From: PALSA-1353 sp036267155
GTDB taxonomy: Bacteria; Planctomycetota; Phycisphaerae; Tepidisphaerales; Tepidisphaeraceae
NCBI GenBank assembly: GCA_036267155.1
Contig: DATAWP010000041.1
Location: 62,001 to 126,000 of the forward strand
DNA length: 64,000 nt
Reading direction: 5' to 3'
Shown: piece after piece, positions 43,449 to 51,525 of the stretch
Layout of the letters: every line of letters begins with the position of its first letter
Position numbering within the stretch: position 1 is the stretch's first letter
Translations under genes and position numbers: made by a program
Notes under the pieces: model-generated
What the model saw: only the letters and a program-made list of their open reading frames with translations
Told to the model about the DNA's origin: nothing
The model's database searches: none

Positions 43449-46397
43449 ATGAAACCCAACGAGCGCATCAACGGTTTTTTGCTCCAGCGTGTCACGCCTG
43501 TCGAGAATCTCCGCAGCACCAGCTACGAGTTGCTCCACGAACGCAGCGGCGCTCGCATCCTCCACCTTCACAACACCGACGCCGAAAACCTGTTTTCGGT
43601 CACCTTCCCCACCCCTCCGCCGGACGACACCGGCGTGCCGCACATCCTCGAGCACAGCGTCCTGGCCGGTTCGCGCCGATACCATGTCAAGGACCCGTTC
43701 TTCGAAATGGTCAAGTGCAGCATGGCCACGTTCATCAACGCCATGACCGGCAGCGATTACACCGTCTATCCCGTCGCCAGCAACGTCCGCCAGGATTTCT
43801 ACAACCTCGCCGAGGTCTATTGGGATGCCGTCTTCCACCCGCTTTTGACGGAAAAGACTTTTCAACGCGAGGGCCATCATCTTGAATTCGCGAGCAAGGA
43901 CGACCTCGCCAGCGACCTGATCGTCAAGGGGATCGTCTACAACGAGATGAAGGGCGCCCGCTCCAGTCCCGAGGCCAAGGTTTACGACCTGATCGAAAAA
44001 AATCTCTGGCCCGACACCCCCTACGGCAAAGATTCCGGCGGCGATCCCGAAAAAATTCCCGACCTGACCTGGCAGGGATTGCGCGATTTTCACCGCCGCT
44101 TCTATCAAACCGCCAACGCATTCATCTTTCTCTACGGCGACATTCCGACCGCCGATCACCTGGAATTCCTGCGTCCGCGTCTCGACGAACTTGCCCCCAC
44201 CGATGCCCAGGCCAAATTGCCGCCCCAGCCGCGCTGGCCAAAGCCGCGCGTCATCAATTCCGTCTACCCCGTCGCCCCCGCCGATCCGACGGCCGGCAAA
44301 ACATTTGTGATCCTCAACTGGCTCACCGGCTCCGGCGCCGATCCGGCCGAAATTTTCGCCTTCAGCGCCCTGGAGCGAATCCTCCTGGGCAACCAATCCG
44401 CTCCGCTGCGCAAAGCCCTGATCGATTCCAAGCTCGGTGAGGACCTGTCCCACAGCGGATTCTGGAACAACGGCATCGACACGTCCTTCCACATCGGCCT
44501 CAAAGGCACTGAGCCCGACCGCGCCGACCAAATCCTCGATCTCGTGCAAGGCGCCCTCCGCGGAATCGCCGAGCGCGGCGTCACACGCGACCAATTCGAC
44601 GCCGCGCTTCAGCAGTTGGCGTATCGCTATCTCGAGATCACGCCCTCCTATCCCCTGCACCTGATGGGATCGGTCACCAGCATGTGGCTCTACGGCGCCG
44701 ATCCGCTGGCGCTTCTGCACGCCGAGCGGCACATCCAGAAATTGAAGGACGATTTCGCCGCCAACCCCCGGCTCTTCAGCGATCTGATCGTCGGCAAGCT
44801 GCTCGACAACTCGCACCGGCTTATGATCGTCGTTCAGCCCGACCGTGAGATTCAGCTTCGCAAAGACGCCCAGTTCGCCGCGAAAATGAAAACACTGAAG
44901 GCGTCCATGTCCTCCGCCCAATTGCAGCAAATCCGCCAAAACCAGCACGAACTGGATGCTCTGCTCAATCAGCCCAATCCGCCGGAAGCGGTCGCCGCCC
45001 TTCCGCAGCTTCGCGTGAAAGACCTGCCGCCCAAGCCGCGCCACATCGCGACGACCGCCGAAAAACTCCCCGGCGGCGGCGTGCTGCTGAACAACGATGT
45101 CTTCGCCAACGGCGTGAATTATCTGCACGTCAGCTTCGACCTCACCGGCCTGCCCCCGGAACTCTATTCCTATCTCCCCCTCTTCGGCGACTGCGTTCAC
45201 AAAATGGGAGCCGCCGGCCAGGATTACACCGCCATCGCCCAGCGCGTCGCCGCGTCCACCGGCGGGGTCGGCTTCTCTACCGCCATCAGCACCCGCACGG
45301 ACGACCCAGGCAAAATCGTCCAGCAAGCCACCTTCACCACCAAATTCCTCGACGACCGCGCCGACCAGGCCCTGGCCCTGCTGCGCGATTTAATTTTCGA
45401 ACTCGATCCGCGCGACGTCCCCCGGCTCAAGGATGTCCTGCTTCAAGCACGCGCCGGCCAGCGCATGCGCCCCACCAACGACGGCATGGGCCTGGCCCTC
45501 CGCCACGCCGCCCGTGGCCTGAATGTTGAGGCCCATCTGCACGAAACCCTTGGCGGCATCCCCCAAATCCATCTATTCGAAAAAATCACCGGCGCCGCCC
45601 CCGACCCCCTCCTGGAACACGTCGACGCGATCCGCAAATTTCTCCTGACCCGCGCCCGCGTCAACGCAAGTTTCACCGGCGCCCTCAAAGCCGGCGAACT
45701 TGTTCGCCGGGCTCTGACGCAATGGAGCGCCGCCATGAACAGCGATCCAATCCCCAACCCCCCCTCCGATTTCCGCCCCTTTTCCATCCCCCCGCGCGAA
45801 GGCCTGGCCGCCCCGATGAACGTCGCCTTTTGCACCGCCGTCATGCCCGCCCCGCACATCTCGCATCCGGACGCCCCTCCCCTCGCCGTCGCCGCCCGGC
45901 TCCTGAGCCTCGGCTACGTCCTTGAAGAAGTCCGCTTCAAAGGCACCGCCTACGGCGGCGGCTGCGGCTACAACGGCTCCGGCCGCACCTGGACATTCCA
46001 TTCCTATCGCGACCCCTGGATCAACCGCACGCTCGACGTGTACACAGCCGCCCTTCAGCACGTGAAAAACGCCGACTGGTCGCAAGCCGACGTCGATCGC
46101 GCGATTATCGGAACCGCCAAAGAAGGCGAACGCCCCATCCGCCCCCCGCAGGCCACCGGCGCCGCCCTCTGGCGACACCTCATCGGTGACACCCCCGCCC
46201 GCCGCGACGCCCGCCATTCCGCCATGCTCGGCGTCACCCTATCCGACATCCGCCGCGTCTTGATCGAGCAATTCGAATCGAATTCCAGCAAGACCGCCGT
46301 CTGCGTCGTTTCCAGCCGGCAAAAGCTGGAAGAGGCCAACGCCCAACGCCCGCAAGCGGCCTTAGAGATTAGCGACATCCTTGGCGTGAAAAGTTAA
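43449..46397 (+). CDS. M16C zinc metallopeptidase (presequence-protease-like)
   Basis: A 982-residue protein with the inverted zinc motif H-x-x-E-H as H65-I-L-E68-H69, in PHILEHSVLAGSRRY. This is followed by the M16C-typical KDPFFEMVKCSMATFINAMTGSDYTVYPVAS and the downstream Glu in IVKGIVYNEMKGARSSPE. It has the two-half clam-shell length of PreP/Cym1-type proteases, which degrade unfolded peptides. No signal peptide is seen, so a cytoplasmic role is likely. ATG 43449 is used; a TTG three codons upstream is less likely. The + strand is markedly C-rich here. A short hairpin follows the stop. Confidence 0.93.
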   Translation: MKPNERINGFLLQRVTPVENLRSTSYELLHERSGARILHLHNTDAENLFSVTFPTPPPDDTGVPHILEHSVLAGSRRYHVKDPFFEMVKCSMATFINAMTGSDYTVYPVASNVRQDFYNLAEVYWDAVFHPLLTEKTFQREGHHLEFASKDDLASDLIVKGIVYNEMKGARSSPEAKVYDLIEKNLWPDTPYGKDSGGDPEKIPDLTWQGLRDFHRRFYQTANAFIFLYGDIPTADHLEFLRPRLDELAPTDAQAKLPPQPRWPKPRVINSVYPVAPADPTAGKTFVILNWLTGSGADPAEIFAFSALERILLGNQSAPLRKALIDSKLGEDLSHSGFWNNGIDTSFHIGLKGTEPDRADQILDLVQGALRGIAERGVTRDQFDAALQQLAYRYLEITPSYPLHLMGSVTSMWLYGADPLALLHAERHIQKLKDDFAANPRLFSDLIVGKLLDNSHRLMIVVQPDREIQLRKDAQFAAKMKTLKASMSSAQLQQIRQNQHELDALLNQPNPPEAVAALPQLRVKDLPPKPRHIATTAEKLPGGGVLLNNDVFANGVNYLHVSFDLTGLPPELYSYLPLFGDCVHKMGAAGQDYTAIAQRVAASTGGVGFSTAISTRTDDPGKIVQQATFTTKFLDDRADQALALLRDLIFELDPRDVPRLKDVLLQARAGQRMRPTNDGMGLALRHAARGLNVEAHLHETLGGIPQIHLFEKITGAAPDPLLEHVDAIRKFLLTRARVNASFTGALKAGELVRRALTQWSAAMNSDPIPNPPSDFRPFSIPPREGLAAPMNVAFCTAVMPAPHISHPDAPPLAVAARLLSLGYVLEEVRFKGTAYGGGCGYNGSGRTWTFHSYRDPWINRTLDVYTAALQHVKNADWSQADVDRAIIGTAKEGERPIRPPQATGAALWRHLIGDTPARRDARHSAMLGVTLSDIRRVLIEQFESNSSKTAVCVVSSRQKLEEANAQRPQAALEISDILGVKS

Positions 46398-46440
46398 ACC
46401 GCTTTCATACACCGTGCAGTGTTTTTCCGACTCCCACAAA

Positions 46441-46466
46441 AGCCACAGGATGGCAATCCTGTGGGT
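46441..46466. repeat. Short hairpin after the M16C gene
   Basis: CCACAGGAT (46443-46451) and ATCCTGTGG (46456-46464) pair perfectly around a GGCA loop, inside AGCC...GGGT. It lies 43 bases beyond the stop of the protease gene. It resembles the GGATG-core hairpins at 22728 and 54846. No T-run follows. Confidence 0.6.
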
Positions 46467-46578
46467 GTCGAATTCCCCAACCGCACAAATGCGTTATATT
46501 GACCGGGGATGGCGATCAGCGTTGTAATCCCGCAACAACGATCAATTAATCCGTTGTCCTGGAAATGGATACAAAACC

Positions 46579-46791
46579 ATGCGGAAAACGCCTGAACAAA
46601 TTCGAACTGCGGGATTGGCAGCACTCAAAAGAGAACTCGGCGCCGCCGGAATGATCCGTTTTTTGCAGCACTTTCAGCGCGGCGCCGGAGACTGGGCCAC
46701 CCAGCGCGGCGACTGGGCGGATCGAACCACGCTGGCCGAGATTCGCAGGCTCGCGCCAAGAGCAAAGGATCGAAAACGCCGCGCGGGTTAA
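46579..46791 (+). CDS. Small conserved protein (70 aa)
   Basis: A basic, soluble protein: KTPEQIRTAGLAALKRELG, then MIRFLQHFQRGAGDWATQRGDW and a strongly basic C-terminus (AKDRKRRAG). The K-T-P-E-Q-I-R-x-x-G-L-x-A-L opening and the M-I-R-F-L-Q-x-F segment look like a recurring small protein family, but no name can be given with confidence. Size and basic tail would suit a regulator or the antitoxin of a toxin pair; no obvious toxin follows on the same strand. Confidence 0.55.
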   Translation: MRKTPEQIRTAGLAALKRELGAAGMIRFLQHFQRGAGDWATQRGDWADRTTLAEIRRLAPRAKDRKRRAG

Positions 46792-46797
46792 GTTTGA

Positions 46798-47652
46798 TCA
46801 TCCACCCTGCGGGATCGGCGGTCGGTTATTCGCATCTTTAAACAACTGGATAAATTCCTCATCCGTTATCGTCCTATCTTCGTATTGGTAGCCGTCACGT
46901 GGCACCCAGCGATTTGCCGACATGTCTAGGGTATGACGTGGGCCAACAAGCCGACAGTTGGGGAGGTAGACAACCTTTACGAACGGAACTTCTTCGGATT
47001 CACATTTAATAAACGCAATTCCGATGTTACCGGGAATAAACCAAGGCTTCGGTTCTAATGCGCCGAATTGATCATTTATGATTGCTGCGAGGGTCTTAAT
47101 TGCGGACAGGGCTAACTCCCGGTCATTGTGATCGGTCGCTGGATTGAAGTGCAAGGCGCTATGACGCTGTTTTTTGAGCTTGTCGAAATTGGTAACGACA
47201 TCCGGTAGCAGAACATCCCAGGCGGCCAGGGTTTTAATTGGTATGTCCCAGTCATCAAATGAATCCTTGTTGCAAACCCGTTTATATTCCTGCGTCGAAC
47301 GGTAAAATTCTCGAAGGTTCAGCAATAAATGATTCAGAATTCGCTCCCCCAAAGCGCACGCGCCGGTAAGTGCTGGATAGTAAGAGCCAATTACGAAGGA
47401 ATTCCGAATTTGCCGCATGAAGTTATTGTGGAAGGTGAGAACAGACGGCAGTGCTGGCCCAAGTTCACGGAAATTCTGCAATTTCTGCGCGGAATCGTTG
47501 ACGCCGTATTCGGTTAGCAGACCCTCGCGGACCAATTGTTGATTATTCAACATGAGTTGGTTCACTTCAGGCGTAGCTTGGTCGCCAATTGGCATATTGA
47601 GCAAGTTGACGCGTGCATCGAAATCCATCCCGAGAATGCGATATCGCTTCAT
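46798..47652 (-). CDS. Unknown protein with a HEPN-like motif
   Basis: A 284-residue protein not assigned to a named family. The central part is helical (GACALGERILNHLLLNLREFY, then IKTLAAWDVLLPDVVTNFDKL) and contains RHSALH, matching the R-x4-H signature of HEPN domains, whose members are RNases or nucleotide-binding modules of toxin and phage-defence systems. The HEPN call rests on this motif and its helical context only. The C-terminal part is beta-rich. The gene sits in a stretch that reads A/T-richer than its surroundings, which suggests transfer. The stop lies 6 bases from the stop of the convergent small gene at 46579. Confidence 0.6.
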   Translation of the reverse strand: MKRYRILGMDFDARVNLLNMPIGDQATPEVNQLMLNNQQLVREGLLTEYGVNDSAQKLQNFRELGPALPSVLTFHNNFMRQIRNSFVIGSYYPALTGACALGERILNHLLLNLREFYRSTQEYKRVCNKDSFDDWDIPIKTLAAWDVLLPDVVTNFDKLKKQRHSALHFNPATDHNDRELALSAIKTLAAIINDQFGALEPKPWFIPGNIGIAFIKCESEEVPFVKVVYLPNCRLVGPRHTLDMSANRWVPRDGYQYEDRTITDEEFIQLFKDANNRPPIPQGG

Positions 47653-47832
47653 GTTGGGCTGCCCTTTGTAATCCGCTAAAGCCTAGCGTGCCCAAACATG
47701 TAATCTTTCGAGGAGAATTTATCGACTGCCAAGCCCTTTTAAGGTCATTTGAGCAGAAACACGCTCAACACCCTTGTTGTGGCGCGAAGGCGAACGAGTA
47801 TGGGGGCCGCATCGCGGCTAGCCATTCGCGAA

Positions 47833-49026
47833 TCACAAATATTCCGGCAATTCGATCTTGTCCAGCAGACCCCGGCCAAAAACCAGATTCGCCATCCAGG
47901 AAATCCTTATCGTCTTGATCATCTGATTGCGCAGAAATAATCGTGGCCTTGATCGAGGCGCAAAAAAGCCTGCAAAGCCCTCGGCGGCTTCTTGTTTACC
48001 GGCGACGAAAGGCCCGAAAAGTTCCTGATAACGGGCAAATGCCCGCGAATGGTCGCCGCCGCTCCGGTGCAATTCACCGGCAAGAATGTAGGCCGCGATC
48101 ATGGCCAGCGCGCAACCCTGTCCGCCCAGCAGCGACACGCAGAACGCCGCATCGCCCACCAGGGCCACCCGGCCGCGCGTCCATAATCCCTCATTTGGAT
48201 TCATTCGTATTTGGCTGACGCGATCGAAATAGAGTTCATCGCTCGTATCCAGCGCGTCGAGAATCCGCGGGCACTCCCAGCCGCTGTTGCCAAACCGCCT
48301 CCGCAGCAGGGCCTTCTGACCCGGCACATCGCCGAGGTCCATGCGCTGCGGCTGGTCATCGGCAAAAATGAACAGGAACATCGTGCGGTCGTCGCGCATG
48401 GAAAAGCGCCCCACCTGCTGGCCCACTTCCGTGAACATCACGTAGACCAGTTCATCTCGTGGGCTGTAACCTTCCGCCTCGAAAGCCGCGACCTTGTACC
48501 CCATGTATTTCTCAAATCGACGTTGCGGCCCGAACGCCAGCTCGCGGACTGTTGAATGAAGCCCATCCGCCCCGATCACCAGATCGAACTGGCGCGGCTT
48601 CCCGTGCTCGAAGGCGACGCGAACATCAGCTTCGGTCTGTTCGATGCCGCTGATGCTGTCGCCGAAGATCGTTTCGACCTTGCCGTCGATCAATCCGAAG
48701 ATGGATGTGGCCAGTTCGCCGCGCGGGATGCTCAAATACCTGCCCCCGGTCATCCGGGCGAAGACATCGGCGGAAAATCCTGATATCCGCCGGCCGGCGC
48801 GGTTGACGACCCGAAGCTCGGTCACGAAATACCCCTTGCGTCGGAGTTCCGGCAACAATCCCATTCGCTCGGCGATGTCGAAGCCGGCTCCCCAGAAGTC
48901 AACGACATATCCCCCCGTTCGCAGCGTCGGCGCTCGCTCGACGAGCGCCGGCTCGTGGCCATAACACAAAAGCCAGTAAGCCAGGGCCGGCCCGGCAATA
49001 CCCGCGCCCGATATCAAAACCCTCAT
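47833..49026 (-). CDS. FAD-dependent monooxygenase (PHBH-like)
   Basis: A 397-residue flavoprotein hydroxylase. The three family motifs are clear: the dinucleotide-binding GxGxxG as ISGAGIAGPALAYWLL at the N-terminus, the DG motif as DLVIGADGLHSTVRELAF, and the GD motif as RGRVALVGDAAFCVSLLGGQGCALAM. This is the FAD_binding_3 group including aromatic hydroxylases, geranylgeranyl-type and antibiotic-modifying enzymes; the substrate cannot be deduced. ATG 49026 places the GxGxxG at the usual distance; the 9 residues before it are unlikely to be translated. A single-gene unit inside the A/T-richer accessory stretch. Confidence 0.88.
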   Translation of the reverse strand: MRVLISGAGIAGPALAYWLLCYGHEPALVERAPTLRTGGYVVDFWGAGFDIAERMGLLPELRRKGYFVTELRVVNRAGRRISGFSADVFARMTGGRYLSIPRGELATSIFGLIDGKVETIFGDSISGIEQTEADVRVAFEHGKPRQFDLVIGADGLHSTVRELAFGPQRRFEKYMGYKVAAFEAEGYSPRDELVYVMFTEVGQQVGRFSMRDDRTMFLFIFADDQPQRMDLGDVPGQKALLRRRFGNSGWECPRILDALDTSDELYFDRVSQIRMNPNEGLWTRGRVALVGDAAFCVSLLGGQGCALAMIAAYILAGELHRSGGDHSRAFARYQELFGPFVAGKQEAAEGFAGFFAPRSRPRLFLRNQMIKTIRISWMANLVFGRGLLDKIELPEYL

Positions 49027-49491
49027 GCCCGGACAGACTACAACACAAAGCATTCCCCGGGTATCAATTCGTCAACTGGAAATTGGCTGATCGGCAATTC
49101 GGGGGTAATTTTGGGATCCGAAAGAGTAACTCCCCAACTATATGCCCAACCATTCCGTCTGAATCCGCCTGTCGGGCTCCGTAGAGCGTCGTATCCCGTT
49201 CAGTTCCTCAGGGAATTATTTCGCCTTTTCTTAGCGTGGTTAAATTTTGAGCGTGATAGTACACCCCGAACATATTCAGTTTTGGCTTAACCCGGAAGAA
49301 ATGCGAGACCGTGGCGGCCGTCAACTTAATTCAGAACTCTCGCGTTTATTAGTTCCACAGTTTATCCACGCGTGTTATCCACAGGAAAAATATTCTTCCA
49401 AATTCCGAAATATCCACGATGGCCAGCTATTTGCCTTGACTGGATTCAACGGGTTGTGCAAAATGAGACCGGCTCTTCGGAATGGAATCCA
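49027..49491. promoter_or_regulatory. A/T-rich gap with a cluster of DnaA-box-like sites
   Basis: A 465-base gap without a convincing gene. TTATCCACG (49362-49370), TTATCCACA (49375-49383, the exact DnaA-box consensus) and ATATCCACG (49410-49418) lie on the same strand within 57 bases, next to A/T-rich sequence (GGAAAAATATTC) and after another A/T-rich stretch at 49210-49270. The gap is upstream of the plus-strand genes at 49492 and 49983. Read as a DnaA-binding cluster: either a regulatory site or part of a replication origin. Confidence 0.5.
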
Positions 49492-49953
49492 ATGAATCCA
49501 CAAGACGTCGCCTCGTTTGCAGAGAAAATTGGGGATTATTTTAAAGACATTGCGCCAGCAGAACGAGAGTTGGTGCGCACTATTTTAGAGAAATTCTCCT
49601 CCAGCACAGCCGAAGCCGTGATTCCGCGATATGTCGAAGAGACAGCGACCTTTGATCGAGGGAAACTGTTCACGCTGTTGCGGGAAGAGCATCGCCGTCG
49701 CACTCCTCGGATGTCTCCTACAGCGGGATGGAAAAACGCTAAAGATGCCGAAGCGGAGGCGATTAATGAGTTTCTTAGCAAAATCCCGAACGGCAGATTA
49801 CAAAGACTGATCGACAATCTTCGCAAGGAGCAGCCGGCTCTATTCAGCTTTCTTCGGTCGGATCCCTTGGGGACAGATATCGGCAGGTCACTAATTTACG
49901 ATCAATTGAAGAACCAGCGAGCCAAGTGCGGAGTGCGCGCGAGTTCAGTTTAA
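49492..49953 (+). CDS. Unknown protein (153 aa), accessory
   Basis: Not recognised. A highly charged, helical, soluble protein: FAEKIGDYFKDIAPAERELVRTILEKF, then REEHRRRTPRMSPTAGWKN and FLSKIPNGRLQRLIDNLRKEQP. ATG 49492 is used; the longer frame from 49372 runs through the DnaA-box cluster. It precedes a DUF559-like nuclease gene on the same strand, with the possible GTG start of that gene at 49926 overlapping it, so the two probably form one transcript. Helical content would suit a DNA- or protein-binding partner. Confidence 0.55.
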   Translation: MNPQDVASFAEKIGDYFKDIAPAERELVRTILEKFSSSTAEAVIPRYVEETATFDRGKLFTLLREEHRRRTPRMSPTAGWKNAKDAEAEAINEFLSKIPNGRLQRLIDNLRKEQPALFSFLRSDPLGTDIGRSLIYDQLKNQRAKCGVRASSV

Positions 49954-49982
49954 GCACGTCCACGTTTCTCACGGAGCCGCCG

Positions 49983-50627
49983 ATGCTTTGGCCAAGGTAT
50001 GACCCACCATACGATTCGCCCATTGAAGATTTGTTCGCGTACCACCTAGATAAATATCTCCCACCGGATGCGAAGCTTGATCGTCAGGTCGAAGTTGCGA
50101 CTCAGTGCGGAACTTACAGGATCGATTTCGTCTGCGTTTCCGGAGGGCGGACTATCGGCTTCGAGTGCGACGGACAAGGATACCATAATGAGACTCGGGA
50201 CGTATGGCGCGATGCCCTAATTATGGAGACGCGTCGCGTGAATGCGATTTATCGGATTACGGGGCGGGCCATATTTCACCAAATCAATCGGGCTCTCTAT
50301 CTAATAAGCCGTTGTGAAAGGAATCTATTCAGTGAACGTGGCCGTACAAATCTGAGGATTCTCGGCGAAGCGGACATGGTCGCAGTCAAGCGCTTCGAAG
50401 ATGCATCATTCCTTGACTACCGGTGCTATCCAGAAAGATTGGCACATTTTTTCGACGACCAGGATTTGATCGAGCAGGCATCGCTCAAATTAACTTTACG
50501 TCTCACGAAAAGCACTGACCGGCGTTTCTACGACCGAGAGGAATCAGAGTGGTCTCGCAAAGCTCAATTTGCGCGCCGCCACCGCGGGAAATCCCTCAAT
50601 GAGATCATGCAAATGTATCCCTATTGA
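49983..50627 (+). CDS. DUF559/Vsr-like nuclease-fold protein
   Basis: A 214-residue protein with the restriction-endonuclease-like core: an acidic helix SPIEDLFAYHLDKYL (Glu15), a strand with the Asp in YRIDFVCVSGG, and IGFECDGQGYHN, the E-x-x-D-G-x-x-(Y)H pattern typical of DUF559/MTES_1575 and Vsr relatives. It ends with a helical extra domain. Active-site residues look intact, so DNA cleavage or nicking is plausible. No methyltransferase is adjacent. ATG 49983 is used; GTG 49926 would add 19 residues and overlap the preceding gene. The A/T-richer composition suggests an accessory origin. Confidence 0.65.
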   Translation: MLWPRYDPPYDSPIEDLFAYHLDKYLPPDAKLDRQVEVATQCGTYRIDFVCVSGGRTIGFECDGQGYHNETRDVWRDALIMETRRVNAIYRITGRAIFHQINRALYLISRCERNLFSERGRTNLRILGEADMVAVKRFEDASFLDYRCYPERLAHFFDDQDLIEQASLKLTLRLTKSTDRRFYDREESEWSRKAQFARRHRGKSLNEIMQMYPY

Positions 50628-50819
50628 AGATGACATCTGTATTAGGCACCGTATGCGATCCCTGTCGTGCATGCAGGAACAGCCGAAGGTATAGAGGAAC
50701 TGGAGGGACAGATTGAGTTCAGATTTTCTCCTTGAATCCGAACCGTTGTTCGGTTAATGTTAGGTTCACGCGATATCACAAGCGGCCGGTGTTCGGCCTG
50801 CGAAAGGAGAAGTTCCGTC

Positions 50820-51317
50820 ATGTCCATCGATCCAAGACAACTTCCTTCCCAGGAAGATCTCAATGATGTCCCCCTCCACCCCTCCCTCCAAGTGGGGCAT
50901 TTCGGGGCAAACTGGGGCATCGATCCGGCTTACTACGATCTCGATGAGATCCAGATTCGGGCTATCGAGCTGACGCTTCAGGGTACGCGGGATGGCAAGA
51001 TCGCCGAGATGCTTTCCATCGACCGCAAGACTCTGTGGCGGTGGAAGACGCGCGATAAGGATTATGGCCGGGCATTGGACGATGCGCGGACGCAGCTTTA
51101 CTCGGCCATCGCGGATCGGTATCGCACCCTGGTCCTGCGGGCCACGGGCGTCATGGCCAAGTTCCTCGAAGACTCGATCGATAACAACCGCTTCCGGGCG
51201 GCGTACGCGCTGCTCATGATGGCCGGAGCTTTTAAGCCCATTTCCGCCCCGTCCAAGAAGGAAGCAATCGAATTGCCGCGTCGTCCGATGCCGGATTTAC
51301 CGCCGAAAGTGGGGTAA
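50820..51317 (+). CDS. HTH protein, terminase-small-subunit-like
   Basis: A 165-residue protein. After an N-terminal part rich in Pro and Asp comes a helix-turn-helix of the HTH_23/phBC6A51 type (IRAIELTLQGTRDGKIAEMLSIDRKTLWRWKTRDKDY), then a helical C-terminus (DRYRTLVLRATGVMAKFLEDSIDNNRF). Such modules occur in phage terminase small subunits and transposase-like DNA binders, but no phage genes surround it. AAGGAGA precedes ATG 50820 by 9-10 bases, deciding this start. A CCACAGATG inverted repeat follows directly after the stop. Confidence 0.65.
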   Translation: MSIDPRQLPSQEDLNDVPLHPSLQVGHFGANWGIDPAYYDLDEIQIRAIELTLQGTRDGKIAEMLSIDRKTLWRWKTRDKDYGRALDDARTQLYSAIADRYRTLVLRATGVMAKFLEDSIDNNRFRAAYALLMMAGAFKPISAPSKKEAIELPRRPMPDLPPKVG

Positions 51318-51321
51318 AAAT

Positions 51322-51439
51322 AAAAATCGGCCACAGATGAAAATCAGGTGCACACAGATGAAGAGCGGGAAAGGCCATTCGGTTGGATGGCCTATTCCGT
51401 ATGATCCGTGTTCATCTGATTGACATCTGTGGCTAAAAA
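51322..51439. repeat. CCACAGATG long inverted repeat, copy 2
   Basis: The left arm from 51322 (GCCACAGATGAAAATCAGG) and the right arm ending at 51439 (ATCTGTGGCTAAAAAT) pair over about 36 bases with several mismatches, with a smaller hairpin GGCCAT/ATGGCC (51373-51392) in the loop. Same family as 31801-31914. Confidence 0.8.
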
Positions 51440-51484
51440 TCTTCTGAAAGCAGGCTGAGGACGCGGCGAGGCCGGGAGGACATG

Positions 51485-51525
51485 TTTTGAGAATCAGCTT
51501 GATGATTGTAATTTAGTTCTCAAAA
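51485..51525 (+). promoter_or_regulatory. Hairpin covering the hom start codon
   Basis: TTTTGAGAA (51485-51493) is the exact reverse complement of TTCTCAAAA (51517-51525), whose last base is the A of the hom ATG. In the mRNA the start codon would sit at the edge of a 9-base stem with a 23-base loop. No clear ribosome binding site lies near the ATG. It could be a translation-control structure or a protein-binding palindrome. Confidence 0.4.

Noticed and set aside
43437..45326. Long open frame on the minus strand across the M16C protease (629 codons)
   Set aside because: Antisense of a strongly supported gene; composition biased, no motif.
51471..51490. Tiny leader frame ATG TTT TGA before hom with GGAGG nearby
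   Set aside because: Only two codons, and the GGAGG lies just 2 bases from the ATG, too close for a normal ribosome binding site.
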